Assembly: GCA_026184775.1 (NCBI GenBank)
Contig: JANCYW010000018.1
Span: 62,001-126,000 of the forward strand
Length of the DNA: 64,000 nt
Origin: Cyanidium caldarium
Taxonomy: Eukaryota; Rhodophyta; Bangiophyceae; Cyanidiales; Cyanidiaceae
Direction: 5' to 3'
Shown here: one piece after another, positions 1 to 9,361 of the stretch
How the letters are laid out: each line of letters starts with the position of its first letter
Position numbering within the stretch: position 1 is the first letter of the stretch
Program-made: the position numbers and the translations under genes
Notes under the pieces: model-generated
Seen by the model: only the letters and a program-made list of their open reading frames with translations
What the model was told of the DNA's origin: nothing
The model's database searches: none

Positions 1-309
1 GCCTTCGCGCGGCTTGGCCAGTCCCTTGCGCACCAGTCGGTACTTGGGCTCGATCGCCTTCAGCGCCGTCATATCGTCGTAGATGAGCCCGAAACCGGTG
101 GTGCGTCCACCGCCAAACGCACACCGAAACCCGAACAACACCACGTTCTGGGGATCGCACTTGTACATCTGTGCCAACCGCTCCGCGGCCTCGTTGCGAG
201 CGACGCCCGCCCGGCCGGGGTGCAAGATCTCCACCAGAAACTGCCGCCGCTTCAGCAGCGGATTCCGCATGAACTTTTTCGTGCGAATGGTGACCGTGCC
301 CTTATCCAT
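1..309 (-). CDS. RPS24: 40S ribosomal protein eS24, C-terminus cut by window edge
   Basis: Component of the small cytosolic ribosomal subunit. The visible 103 residues start at an ATG (complement of 307-309) and run off the left edge in frame. They contain the family core: an N-terminal [13 protein letters not shown] stretch, the LHPGRAGV segment, and the highly conserved [15 protein letters not shown] motif followed by [11 protein letters not shown]. eS24 proteins are about 130 residues, so only a basic tail of some 25-30 residues is missing. No intron interrupts the visible part. The next gene, an aminopeptidase on the same strand, ends at 588, leaving about 280 bp that would hold the eS24 promoter; that gap shows nothing further that I recognise. 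Identification is secure from conserved motifs. Confidence 0.93.
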   Translation of the reverse strand, partial: MDKGTVTIRTKKFMRNPLLKRRQFLVEILHPGRAGVARNEAAERLAQMYKCDPQNVVLFGFRCAFGGGRTTGFGLIYDDMTALKAIEPKYRLVRKGLAKPREG

Positions 310-587
310 GACGGGAATAAGGTGGCAAGGGGCCGATGGGAGTGGGCGGCTCAGGTGAGGAGGGAGGAGGAAAGCGCCGCAGAGACAAGGCGCCGAGCCG
401 AACGCCGCGCCGTCCGAGGCGTCGGGCGGTTCCTACCGAGTTTTGTCGCATATTGTATAATATGCTTCGGGATTCCGGGACGGCGTCGATGTTCTGCGGT
501 GCTCATTGGAATTTCTCTCGGATGCCTCACGACGGCTCTTCGACTGCAAACTCCCCCCTTCTCCCTGCCACTATTGATCACCGCACT

Positions 588-2366
588 TTACTTGCCGCAC
601 TGCATGAGTGCCTCGATATCCGCGATGGAACGCGGCATCGAGTCGGTGAGCACTTCGGCTGGCTGGCCGTCCGCGTGTATCACCACATCGTCCTCCACCC
701 GCATGCCGATACCGCGAAACGGCGCCGGTGCTTGCGGATCATCGGGCCTGATGTAAATGCCCGGCTCAACGGTGATGACCATGCGTTCACGCAATGGGAT
801 GGACTTGCTGAGCTGGTGGGTGTCGTGGGTGTCCATGCCCAGATAATGACCGAGCGCGTGCGGAAAGTATTGGGCGTAAGCGCCACTGGCGATGGCGTCG
901 TCGGCGGTCGCATGTTTCGGAAAGAAGCCGATTTGCTTCAGACCGCTGGTGAGTAGGCGCACACAGTCGCGATGGAGATCGTCCAGGCTGGGCGCCGACG
1001 ACGATACCGCCGCCGCGGTAGCGCTCCAGGCGACGCTAGCACTGGCGGCGCTGCGCGCTCGCTCGATGCAATGGCGTTGCGTCTCCAGCAGCAACTGGTA
1101 TACATCGCTCTGTGGCGCACTGAAGCGACCACTCGTCGGCCAAGACCGCGACACGTCGCTGCAGTACCCGTTCAGTTCGCAACCGGCATCCACCATGACC
1201 ATGTCGCCATCGCGCAGCACCGCCGAGTTGGCCACATAATGCAGCGTGCAGGCGTTGGCGCCGCTGGCAGCCACGGTGGGAAACGCCGGCCGTGCTAGCG
1301 GTCCACCGATGCGCTGAAAAGCGCACTCGATGTGCGCCGCCAGATCCGACTCCAGCTGACCAGCGTGGGTGCGCTCCATGGCACGCCTGAACGCCTCACC
1401 GGTCACTGCCGCCGCCCGCCGCATCAGTGCTAGCTCGGCATCGGACTTGATGAGACGCAGTGGTTGCACTAGCGGCACCGGCGAGGTGAAGTGCGACACC
1501 AACGAATGGTAAGCGTTGGTGATGGCGCCCGGCGTGCGGTCGCGCGCCATGCCCTCGCACAGCAGCCGCGTCAACTCGGAGTGGATCGCTGGATCGTAGA
1601 AGAGTTGCGGCTTGGCGGTGGCGCTGGTGGCCATTATCTCCGCCAGCGATTGCCCAATGCTGCCGTAGGCGTACACCTCGCGGATGCCGAAAATGTGCAC
1701 CGCATCGTCGATGCCGATCATGGGCCCGTCCCACAGCTCACGCGCCGCATCCCGCGGTCGAATGAAGAGCATCTCGCGACCGTGGCCCGTAACAGTCGAC
1801 GGCGTCCGTGACGGGTGTTGCGACGGCGTTTGCCATGTGTCCCTTGCGCCAGTTGCCGGTTTGTACAAGACCAACGCTGCATGTGGCTCGTGACACCCGC
1901 TAAAGTACGACAGCTCGGTGTGTTGCCGATATCGCAGCGGCACGTCCATCGAATAAAACTGCTCCGGCATGGATGGCAATATCACCACCGAGTTCGGTGG
2001 CATCGCTGCCAACAGCGCCGCCCGTCGCGCCGCATACTCTGCACGGTGTATGCCCGGCGTCACTTCGCCCGCCCGCATCAGATGCGGGTGCGTCGCCGGC
2101 AGCGGCTGGGAGACTGTGCGGGTAACTTCATCAGCGAAGATGGCCCGCTGGTGCCACGTGTCATGTCTCTTACCCCATTCCTGCAGAGGCGAGGACTCTC
2201 CGTCGATCGGCGTCCGCTCGCAACCGGCCGAGCGCTGGCCATCGTTCGCGGCGGCCGCAGTGCTCGTCGTTCGTAGACACACAAGGCCGGGTGCAGTTCT
2301 GCGACCGACGAGCCGCCTTGCCCGGCCTAGTGAAGCTGCAGAAAACAGCCAACGTCCAGTCAGCAT
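588..2366 (-). CDS. XPNPEP3: mitochondrial Xaa-Pro aminopeptidase (XPNPEP3/ICP55 type)
   Basis: Metallopeptidase of family M24B that removes single residues from the N-terminus of imported proteins, likely in mitochondria. About 592 residues. The Met chosen at 2366 begins a basic, Ser/Ala/Arg-rich stretch typical of a mitochondrial presequence; the frame stays open further upstream only from a GTG. An aminopeptidase-P N-terminal domain (RRAALLAAMPPNSVVILPS ... FYSMDVPLRYRQHTELSYFSG) is followed by the pita-bread catalytic domain. The five metal ligands are visible: two Asp in VDAGCELNGYCSDVSRSWP, His in HALGHYLGMDTHD, Glu in VEPGIYI and Glu in MRVEDDVVI. All needed residues are present, so it should be active. 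Cytosolic prolidase is less likely because of the AMP_N domain and the leader. Confidence 0.9.
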   Translation of the reverse strand: MLTGRWLFSAASLGRARRLVGRRTAPGLVCLRTTSTAAAANDGQRSAGCERTPIDGESSPLQEWGKRHDTWHQRAIFADEVTRTVSQPLPATHPHLMRAGEVTPGIHRAEYAARRAALLAAMPPNSVVILPSMPEQFYSMDVPLRYRQHTELSYFSGCHEPHAALVLYKPATGARDTWQTPSQHPSRTPSTVTGHGREMLFIRPRDAARELWDGPMIGIDDAVHIFGIREVYAYGSIGQSLAEIMATSATAKPQLFYDPAIHSELTRLLCEGMARDRTPGAITNAYHSLVSHFTSPVPLVQPLRLIKSDAELALMRRAAAVTGEAFRRAMERTHAGQLESDLAAHIECAFQRIGGPLARPAFPTVAASGANACTLHYVANSAVLRDGDMVMVDAGCELNGYCSDVSRSWPTSGRFSAPQSDVYQLLLETQRHCIERARSAASASVAWSATAAAVSSSAPSLDDLHRDCVRLLTSGLKQIGFFPKHATADDAIASGAYAQYFPHALGHYLGMDTHDTHQLSKSIPLRERMVITVEPGIYIRPDDPQAPAPFRGIGMRVEDDVVIHADGQPAEVLTDSMPRSIADIEALMQCGK

Positions 2367-2728
2367 CGCGACGCCTCCATGGTTACACAGATTGGCTATG
2401 GATCTGCGCCAAACGTTGATTTCTGTGTTGCCGACGAAAGCGCGTTGCCCTTCCACGCCGGCTAACACCGAGGTGAATGAGTGTTAGGCAACCGCACATG
2501 AGGGCCGGATGGTACAGAGACAAAATTTTCACGCACACAGCGAGAGCATACAAGTGCGTCATGGCCAAAGACATACACACGGGTGTGATACAAGTGTTGC
2601 ACCTTTCATTACGCGCTCCTAAACTATGTTCAGCAAGTGGCAGTTTGCAAACCTATTGCCTCTCCCCACCGACGCTGAACCACTTCGCCTGCGTCTTCGT
2701 CCTGACGCACTCCTCCCTCATTCCTCAT
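2367..2728. other. intergenic stretch, no gene seen
   Basis: About 360 bp between the start of the aminopeptidase gene and the stop of the TauE/SafE gene, both on the minus strand. It should hold the aminopeptidase promoter and the exporter's 3' end. It is less GC-rich than the genes. Short open frames exist but none resembles a known protein. Confidence 0.5.
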
Positions 2729-4381
2729 TCAGTGGTATGTAGGAGTGCAGACACTGTTGGTCATCCAACCGACGCCGGCGGCGACCACATTGGAGAGGTT
2801 GACGGCGCTGACGTACAGCAAAGTGCCAAAGTTGAAGGCGAATGCGACCACCAGCACCAGAATCAACAGCGCCGCCAAGTTGTAGCGCTTGGCAAAGTAG
2901 TACACCAGTATCACACCGGTCAGCGAACCCAACAGCGCAAACAGGCCGTAGAACAGCGAGTAGTCGATGTCCAGCACGCCGTACGCCAGAAACTGCACCG
3001 CGCCCGCCGAAGAGGTCACGAAGATGATCGCTGACACGGAGCTCTGCACGGTGAACGGATGCATGTGGCAGACGCTGTAGAGCGCCGGCATGAGCAGGTC
3101 GCTGCCGCCGATGCCGGTGAACGAGTCGAACACGCCCACGATCAGCGAGAACAGCGGGTACCATATTTGAAAGTTGTTGGTGAAGCGCAAGTCACCCAAG
3201 CCGGTGCCGTCCACAAACCACGGGTAACCGAGGCGAATGCGCATTTGCTCCAGACGCCGCGCTCGATACAGCAACCAAAAGCCCGACCCGAGCAGCACCG
3301 TCTGTTGCACGGCAAACACCACCCAGTACACCGCGCCGCACAGCGGCATGCCCACCGGCGATTGTTGCTTGCGCGATCCCGATAGGTATCGACACACGAA
3401 CAACACCGACCACAGAAACGCCAGCACCAGCCAGTAACGCCAATGCCACCAGGAGCTCTCCCAGTAGAGCAACTCCCCAAGCGATCGCGAGTGCATCTTT
3501 GGATCGATCCAGTGCCACCAGCGACGTGGTTTCACACGTGTCAGTGGCACCGCCGCCGGTATCGCCTTGGAGCCTCCCTCCGCAGAGACGCGGGCGGTGA
3601 TCTCGCCGTCCCGAGTCAAGTCCTCCGTCTCGGTCGGTTCGGTGGTCTTCTCCTCGATGTGGCGCTTGGTTTTGGCACTGGCTTTCTCGGCATCCCCCAC
3701 CCGCCAATCCGCGCTCAGTGCACCCGTTTCCGATGCCCGTATTAGGCGCATCTCCAGCATGGTGATGCGGATGCCGAAAAAGGCATTGTAGATGATCAAG
3801 AGCAACATGATCGCCGCCAGCAACAGCGATATGAAGTAGCCCGGCAATACTTGATTCAAGTACACGCCCACTGCGGAGCCGGTCAGGAAGAACGGCACGG
3901 TGACCACTGCCAAGTCCCAGTCGATGCGCGAGGTGTTCCGAGCCACGTGCAACTGGAACAGGTTGAAGGCCACGTTGGCGATCATACCCGCGAAGATGTA
4001 CGCATGAGAGTTGGCGCTGGCCGCGGCAATTTGAAACCCCGCCAACAGCACAAACAGGGTGATGTAACTCGTGCCGCCGCCCGAGCCGCCGGCATTGTGT
4101 ATGCCCGCCACTAGAAACGTCAGCGGTATGAGCACGCCGTCGTACCACGCGAAGGGGTTGAACAGCCCTTTCGGCCTGCACAGGCCAGTGGTAACATCAC
4201 ATCGTTGCTTCTGGGTGCACTGATTAGACGAGGTGCAAGGTATACACTTGGGCACCGACGGATCGCACGCCCGCTGTTGATTGGAACAGTAGCCGCAGTA
4301 CGAGCCGGCCAGCGCCCCCCGCACCCGGGTGAGCAGCAACGCGAGGAGGAGGAAACTCACGATCCAGAGCGCACGCTTCAT
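2729..4381 (-). CDS. TauE/SafE (TSUP) family membrane exporter
   Basis: Predicted multi-pass transporter of sulfite, sulfonates or related organic anions; the substrate cannot be read from sequence. About 550 residues from the ATG at 4381 (the frame extends upstream only to a GTG). The order is: a signal-anchor-like hydrophobic stretch (WIVSFLLLALLL), a Cys-rich luminal segment with about ten Cys in 45 residues, a first TSUP half with the GGSGGGTSYITLFVLL motif, a polar cytosolic loop of about 100 charged residues, and a second half with VGVFDSFTGIGGSDLLMPAL. The duplicated Gly-rich motifs in helix pairs are the family signature, and the Cys-rich N-terminus matches the eukaryotic (plant and protist) branch. 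Probable location is the plasma or vacuolar membrane. It is co-directional with the aminopeptidase but not obviously linked in function. Confidence 0.85.
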   Translation of the reverse strand: MKRALWIVSFLLLALLLTRVRGALAGSYCGYCSNQQRACDPSVPKCIPCTSSNQCTQKQRCDVTTGLCRPKGLFNPFAWYDGVLIPLTFLVAGIHNAGGSGGGTSYITLFVLLAGFQIAAASANSHAYIFAGMIANVAFNLFQLHVARNTSRIDWDLAVVTVPFFLTGSAVGVYLNQVLPGYFISLLLAAIMLLLIIYNAFFGIRITMLEMRLIRASETGALSADWRVGDAEKASAKTKRHIEEKTTEPTETEDLTRDGEITARVSAEGGSKAIPAAVPLTRVKPRRWWHWIDPKMHSRSLGELLYWESSWWHWRYWLVLAFLWSVLFVCRYLSGSRKQQSPVGMPLCGAVYWVVFAVQQTVLLGSGFWLLYRARRLEQMRIRLGYPWFVDGTGLGDLRFTNNFQIWYPLFSLIVGVFDSFTGIGGSDLLMPALYSVCHMHPFTVQSSVSAIIFVTSSAGAVQFLAYGVLDIDYSLFYGLFALLGSLTGVILVYYFAKRYNLAALLILVLVVAFAFNFGTLLYVSAVNLSNVVAAGVGWMTNSVCTPTYH

Positions 4382-5154
4382 GCGGAGCAAGTCCGAGTAC
4401 GGTTGCACGGGTTGTCCAAGCCCATGTCGTTGTCGCACAAGTCCTGTGGATGACGGCAACGTTCTCGATGGGACCACGCGCGTGCACTGTCACTGCGGAA
4501 TGCATCGAGACGCGTATCGCAGGCGGCGGCGTCGGATCGTTGCACGCAACCGAAATTAGAGAAAGCGGACACGCGTAGAAAAACGCCAGCGCGAACGCTG
4601 CGGTAACGTCGGATCTAGCGCGAGGCAAGGGCCATCCGCAAACGTCAACGCAGACGCTACGACCTCCGCCGCCGTCTCCACGTGAGACTGATTCGAAGCG
4701 GCTGTGCGACGGCCTCGCAGAAGTTGGGCGGTCGGGCGTCTTGATTAGGATCTTTTAATTGGCGTTGCTATGGCGCAGCGTGAGCACCTCCAGTTTATTG
4801 CACCCGATGCGGTTCACTCCCAGTGAGCGGGCGAGTGAACCATCAAACGATGGTTCGCGCTCGTGTCCACAGCGTTATCGCTCCCGGAGGTCACCTTCCG
4901 CCTTATGCTCACTTCGTACAATGAGGAAATCTCACTGTCTTGCTGATCCATCTGCTTGTGGCGCAACGCTCTAGAGCATACGTCTTTCCAGCTCGGTTTT
5001 TCTTGGCATCGACTGACCGCATGCAAGCTCCCGATGCAACGCGGAGCGTAGCGCTCAACCTAAAATTGGCGCGCGCAGCGCACTCGGGTGTCCACTCGCT
5101 CCACAGCGGTTGCCAACCTGTTCGAAAAGTAGGGTAACCGCTCTCGCCGGAGAG
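4382..5154. other. divergent promoter region between exporter and SMC6, no gene seen
   Basis: About 770 bp separating two divergently transcribed genes. It is clearly less GC-rich than its flanks, with AT-rich patches near 4740-4800. Only short unrelated open frames are found, none with a recognisable domain. I saw no tRNA-like cloverleaf or B-box. It most likely holds the two promoters and 5' leaders. Confidence 0.5.
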
Positions 5155-8100
5155 ATGTCCGAGACTTCATCCGATGACGCTGAGGGCAATACGCCAAATC
5201 CATCCGCCAACAGGCGGGGGAGGGAGGCAGCTTCAAGTGGATCCCAGAAACGAGCGCGTCGGGATCCACAGCTCGACCCACCGCAGAGCCGAGCTGGAGA
5301 TTCTCCACGCGATAGCGGCGGGCTTCACCACGGTGATCACCCACCAGTGAAGGCAAACAACGCTCCTCACTCATCATCTGCCCCATCGCCCACAGAGGAC
5401 GATCCTCACAACGCAGAGCACATTTCCGAGGAATCGACGTGGGCGCTCCCCACATCCAACACCGCCGATCACGTCGCGCAGTATGGAGTGCTGGAGAGCG
5501 TCCACCTGCAAAACTTTATGTGTCACCGACGCTTCGAGGTTCACCTCGGTCCGAACGTCAACATCATCTCCGGGCCGAACGGTTCAGGCAAGTCGGCAGT
5601 CGTGGCAGCGCTGCAGCTGGTGTTCGGCGCCAAGTCGTCGCTGACCGAACGTGGGCGCAAGCTCAGCGACCATATTCGCGTCGGCGCCGCGACTGCGGAG
5701 ATCGGCGTGCGACTGCGCAACCGCCGCAACGAGCTCGAGCTGGTCGATGGCCGCTACGATCCCGATGCCTACGGCGACGCCATTGTGATACGGCGGCGGC
5801 TGTCGCGCGCGGGCACATCGACCTGGAGTTTCTTCGATGCCCACGGGCGGCGGGTGCCGCTGCAGCGGTCGCCGCGGCAAGAGCTCGAGGCCATCATGGA
5901 CCACTTTTTCATTCAAGTGAACAACCCGGTGGCCGTCCTGACACAGCAGAAATCCAAGCTCTTCCTGACGCGCGGCAAAGACACCGATCTGTACAACTTT
6001 TTCATGGAAGCGACCTACCTGCGCGACGTGAAAGCGTCGCTGGTGGCGGTGCGCGCGCAGGCGGCCGAGATGCGCAGCATATACCAGGGCAAGGAGGGTG
6101 AGCTGCCGCGCCTGCGGGCCGAGCTCAAAAAGCGCGAAGAGGCCTACAACGAGGCGCGCTCCATGGAGAGCATCGAACAGACCATCGCGGAGCTGAAGCG
6201 CCGGCACGTGTGGGCGCTGGTCACTGAGGCGGAGACGGAGCTGCAGTGCGCCGCCGACGAGCACGCCAAAAGCGGTGAACGATTGGCGGATGGCGCCGCT
6301 CGCGCCGAGGCCGTTCAACACGAGTTGGATGAACGCGCTCGCGCCCTGCAAGAGGCCACCGAAGCGCTGCGTCGCGCCAACGAGGCCATGTCCACGCAGC
6401 TGGAGGCCGACGCCGAGATCGAGGCCGAGTCGCGCCAAAAGCGCAGCGAACTGCGGCGCCTCGAGGCCGAGGTGGAGCGGCTGCGGGCGGCCATGCGGGC
6501 CCGTGATGAGGAGCGTGCGCGCATTCAGGAACAAATGGAGGAGCTGCAGCGGCGTTCCACATCGCGAGACACCGCCGCCGCCGAGACGCACCGTGAGATG
6601 GAACGGCTGTTGGAGGTGGAGGTGCGACTGCGCCGCGATGCGGAGCAGAAGCGCGCGCATTGCGCTCACCTGCAGGAGCAGCTGCGCAGGCTCAAGGCCG
6701 ATCACACCCTGGCGCAGAATCAGCGTCACGCCCGGGAAGCATCCGTGCGGCAGGCGGAGCGCGCGCTGCACGAAATGCAGAGCAGCCGACGAGACCGCCG
6801 GACGGCATTTGGCGGTGAGGCAGTGCTGGCCCTGTGTCGCGACGTAGACGCCGCCAGTGCGCGCGGCGCTTTTCATCGCCGCCCGCTGGGGCCCATCGGC
6901 TCCCTGATCGAGCTGCGCGACCCGAAATGGGCCATCGCCGTCGAGCAGTGCATCTCGCTCGGCGTGCTGGCGGCGTTTATCGTGCACGACCAGGCGGACG
7001 CCCAGACGCTGCGGCAAGTGGCCGAGCGCGGCGGTCACCGACCGCCACGCATGATTGTGCAAAACATGGACCGCGCCGAGTACCACATGCCGCCCGAACA
7101 GCTGCCGCCTGCCGAGCTCATGAGCGTCAACACGCAAATTGTGGTGCCGGGCCAGCAGCCGGCGGTGCGCAATGTGCTGGTGGACCACGCGGAAATTGAG
7201 CTGCATCTGTTGTTTGAGAGCGCTGACGACGCACGCCGAGCGGCGTTCGAGCTGCGTCCGCGACATGCCAAGGTGTGCTGGTCGGCGCTGGGCGACCGCG
7301 CGCAGCTGGGCGGCGGCGGCTCCAATCAGTATCGCGCCGGGCCGGATCCGACGCGTTACTCGGCCCGCCTGGGCGGCGATGTGGAGCGGCAGCTGGAACG
7401 CCAGCGCGCGGCGCTAGAGCAGGAGCGACAACAGCTGGAGATGTCGCGCGTCCGTGAGCAACAAGTCAGCGACTCGCTGCACAGCGCCCAGACGCAGCTG
7501 CAGCAGCTGACTCTCGGTGTGACCCAACTGGAAAACGAGGAGCGCGCCACCCAGGCCACCATCCAGGTGCTGCAAGAGCGTCTGGAGGATGCGGCCGCGA
7601 CGGCGGGCGTGGCGGATCCTGGTGTGTTCCGCGAGCGCTTGGCGACGATCGACTCGGAGGTGCGGGCGCTGCAGAGCCAGCTGGATGAGGCGCTGGAGGC
7701 GGCCGAGGCCGGTCGCGCTGCCTGGCACCGGGCAGAGCAGCGCGGCAGTCGACGGCAGCAGGAGGCCGAGCAGCGGGAGCAGACGCGGCAACAGCTGACC
7801 GCGCAGTGTCGGGCGCTGGCGACCGAGCAGGCCAAGCTGCGCGCCGAGCTGGAGGCACTGGAACGCGGGATGCAGAGCGAGCGGCAGCAGTTGGAGCGTA
7901 TCGCCGCCGAAATGGAACAACTGCAAGAGCGGGTGTATGCCGAGAGGCAGCGTGCGGAGGCGGCTGCCGGCCCACGCCCGGATGGCCCGGTGGAGAATAG
8001 CCGCAAGCTACAGAAAGAGATAGTGGTGCTGGAGGCGCGCCTCAGTGCCGAGCAGGAACGCCACGCCGGCCGATCGCTGGCGCAGCTGCGACAGCACTTT

Positions 8101-8718
8101 GAGGAGGCTCGCGCTGCCTATGCCGCACTGGCACGGGAAATGGACCGTCTGCGCGACGCCCTGGAGCGCATCGAACACAGCCTCGGCGAGCGTGTGCGCA
8201 CCTTTGTGCGCCTGCGAGCGCATGTGCAGCGCCACGTGAGTGCCTACTTCAGCTACTACATCCACCAGCGCGGCCATCACGGCAGCATCCGCTTCGACGA
8301 TCGTGCCCAGGAGATGCGGCTGCGCGTGGCCATGGGCCACCATCGCACCGGCGACGGCCAGCTGCAGTTTTCCAAGGATCTCAAGTCGCTCAGCGGTGGC
8401 GAGCGCTCGTTCACCACGCTATGCCTGTTGCTGGCGTTGGGCGAAGCGATGGAGATGCCGTTCCGCGTGCTGGACGAGTTTGACGTGTTCATGGACGAGG
8501 CCAATCGCCGCGTCGCTTACAAGACGCTCATCGACCTGGCCAAGAAGGAGAGCCTCCGCCAGTTCCTATTTATCACGCCGCTGGCGCTGCCGGATGTGCG
8601 CACCGACCCGGAGCGTGTGCGCGTTGTGCGCCTGATGCCGCCCGACCGACACGCCTCCAACGCCGAGCAGACCACCATGAACGACTTTGCGCCCAGCGAC
8701 ATCGCCGTCGCCTCGTAA
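5155..8718 (+). CDS. SMC6: SMC6, structural maintenance of chromosomes protein 6
   Basis: ATPase core of the nuclear SMC5/6 complex, which acts in homologous-recombination repair and resolution of joint molecules. About 1,187 residues from the ATG at 5155. A disordered Ser/Pro-rich N-terminus of about 115 residues precedes the head: LQNFMCHRRFEV, then Walker A GPNGSGKS near residues 140-147. Two long Glu/Arg/Gln-rich coiled coils flank a hinge at roughly residues 560-740. The C-terminal head has the ABC signature LSGGERSFTTLCLLLALGEAM and Walker B RVLDEFDVFMD. The FMCH sequence after the first strand and the LDEFDVFMD form of Walker B favour SMC6 over SMC5 or cohesin/condensin SMCs. It ends tail-to-tail with the bL32m gene, 34 bp away. 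Several long antisense frames across it are GC-bias artefacts. Confidence 0.93.
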   Translation: MSETSSDDAEGNTPNPSANRRGREAASSGSQKRARRDPQLDPPQSRAGDSPRDSGGLHHGDHPPVKANNAPHSSSAPSPTEDDPHNAEHISEESTWALPTSNTADHVAQYGVLESVHLQNFMCHRRFEVHLGPNVNIISGPNGSGKSAVVAALQLVFGAKSSLTERGRKLSDHIRVGAATAEIGVRLRNRRNELELVDGRYDPDAYGDAIVIRRRLSRAGTSTWSFFDAHGRRVPLQRSPRQELEAIMDHFFIQVNNPVAVLTQQKSKLFLTRGKDTDLYNFFMEATYLRDVKASLVAVRAQAAEMRSIYQGKEGELPRLRAELKKREEAYNEARSMESIEQTIAELKRRHVWALVTEAETELQCAADEHAKSGERLADGAARAEAVQHELDERARALQEATEALRRANEAMSTQLEADAEIEAESRQKRSELRRLEAEVERLRAAMRARDEERARIQEQMEELQRRSTSRDTAAAETHREMERLLEVEVRLRRDAEQKRAHCAHLQEQLRRLKADHTLAQNQRHAREASVRQAERALHEMQSSRRDRRTAFGGEAVLALCRDVDAASARGAFHRRPLGPIGSLIELRDPKWAIAVEQCISLGVLAAFIVHDQADAQTLRQVAERGGHRPPRMIVQNMDRAEYHMPPEQLPPAELMSVNTQIVVPGQQPAVRNVLVDHAEIELHLLFESADDARRAAFELRPRHAKVCWSALGDRAQLGGGGSNQYRAGPDPTRYSARLGGDVERQLERQRAALEQERQQLEMSRVREQQVSDSLHSAQTQLQQLTLGVTQLENEERATQATIQVLQERLEDAAATAGVADPGVFRERLATIDSEVRALQSQLDEALEAAEAGRAAWHRAEQRGSRRQQEAEQREQTRQQLTAQCRALATEQAKLRAELEALERGMQSERQQLERIAAEMEQLQERVYAERQRAEAAAGPRPDGPVENSRKLQKEIVVLEARLSAEQERHAGRSLAQLRQHFEEARAAYAALAREMDRLRDALERIEHSLGERVRTFVRLRAHVQRHVSAYFSYYIHQRGHHGSIRFDDRAQEMRLRVAMGHHRTGDGQLQFSKDLKSLSGGERSFTTLCLLLALGEAMEMPFRVLDEFDVFMDEANRRVAYKTLIDLAKKESLRQFLFITPLALPDVRTDPERVRVVRLMPPDRHASNAEQTTMNDFAPSDIAVAS

Positions 8719-8752
8719 ATCGTGCCATCGAATCGTGGCGCCCGTCTGTGCT

Positions 8753-9202
8753 TCACGCACTCGGTGCCGCACCCGGCCAACGATCCCCTTCCACACGCAC
8801 GATCTGCTGCAGGCCGACCCACCGGTTCCACCGCTTGGGCGGCGCCGCTCCGCATCGTGGACACAACATATGCGGCATATGCGTAGTGCCGCAGGACCGG
8901 CAAGTCTGCACGTTGGGCACCCGCCGCAGGTACTTGTGAGTGGACCGCAGCCGCTTCCGCGAGTGCGACACCCTTCGTTTGGGCGTCGCCAGCCACAACC
9001 ACTCGGCGAGCGGACTCAGCGAGTGGGGTGTCGCCTCGAGACAGCTGCCAGAAGGCCACAGCCCGAGCCACTCCCTCACGACGCCGGGCAGTCGTCGGAT
9101 CGGTGCCCCGTCGGTGGTGCCGCTCGGCCGTACGAAACCGAGAGACGCTCGCCAACCGCTCCCGCAGCACCACAACCACTGGCACACTCGAATCAAGTCC
9201 AT
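8753..9202 (-). CDS. MRPL32: mitochondrial ribosomal protein bL32m
   Basis: Small zinc-binding protein of the organellar large ribosomal subunit. The frame is open far upstream, antisense to the HMG-CoA lyase gene, but the first sensible ATG (MDLIRVCQWLW) is at 9202 and gives 149 residues. An N-terminal extension of about 70 residues ends just before WLATPKRRVSHSRKRLR, which matches the mature bL32 start (VPKRRVSHSR). A four-Cys zinc ribbon follows: CRSCG, a spacer including HMPHM, then CPRCG. The N-terminal extension, about 70 residues, suits the protease-processed mitochondrial form; a plastid bL32 is usually plastid-encoded and shorter. The start lies 160 bp from the divergent HMG-CoA lyase start, so the two mitochondrial genes probably share a promoter region. 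Confidence 0.82.
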   Translation of the reverse strand: MDLIRVCQWLWCCGSGWRASLGFVRPSGTTDGAPIRRLPGVVREWLGLWPSGSCLEATPHSLSPLAEWLWLATPKRRVSHSRKRLRSTHKYLRRVPNVQTCRSCGTTHMPHMLCPRCGAAPPKRWNRWVGLQQIVRVEGDRWPGAAPSA

Positions 9203-9361
9203 AAACTTCGAGGTCTCCCTAGCGTCAGAGAAAGATAGAGAGAGACTTGCCACACCCAATAGTAACCTCCTGCTCCGAACGACTTTTGTGAACCGGTTGC
9301 GCCCATCGAGTCGACTCCCAACCCGCGACGCGACGAACGGCCTCGGCCTCCTTCGGACGTG

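Noticed and set aside
5584-7266. 560-codon open frame antisense to SMC6
   Set aside because: A shadow of GC-rich codon use in the coiled-coil coding region; no domain in the translation, and SMC6 is unambiguous on the other strand.
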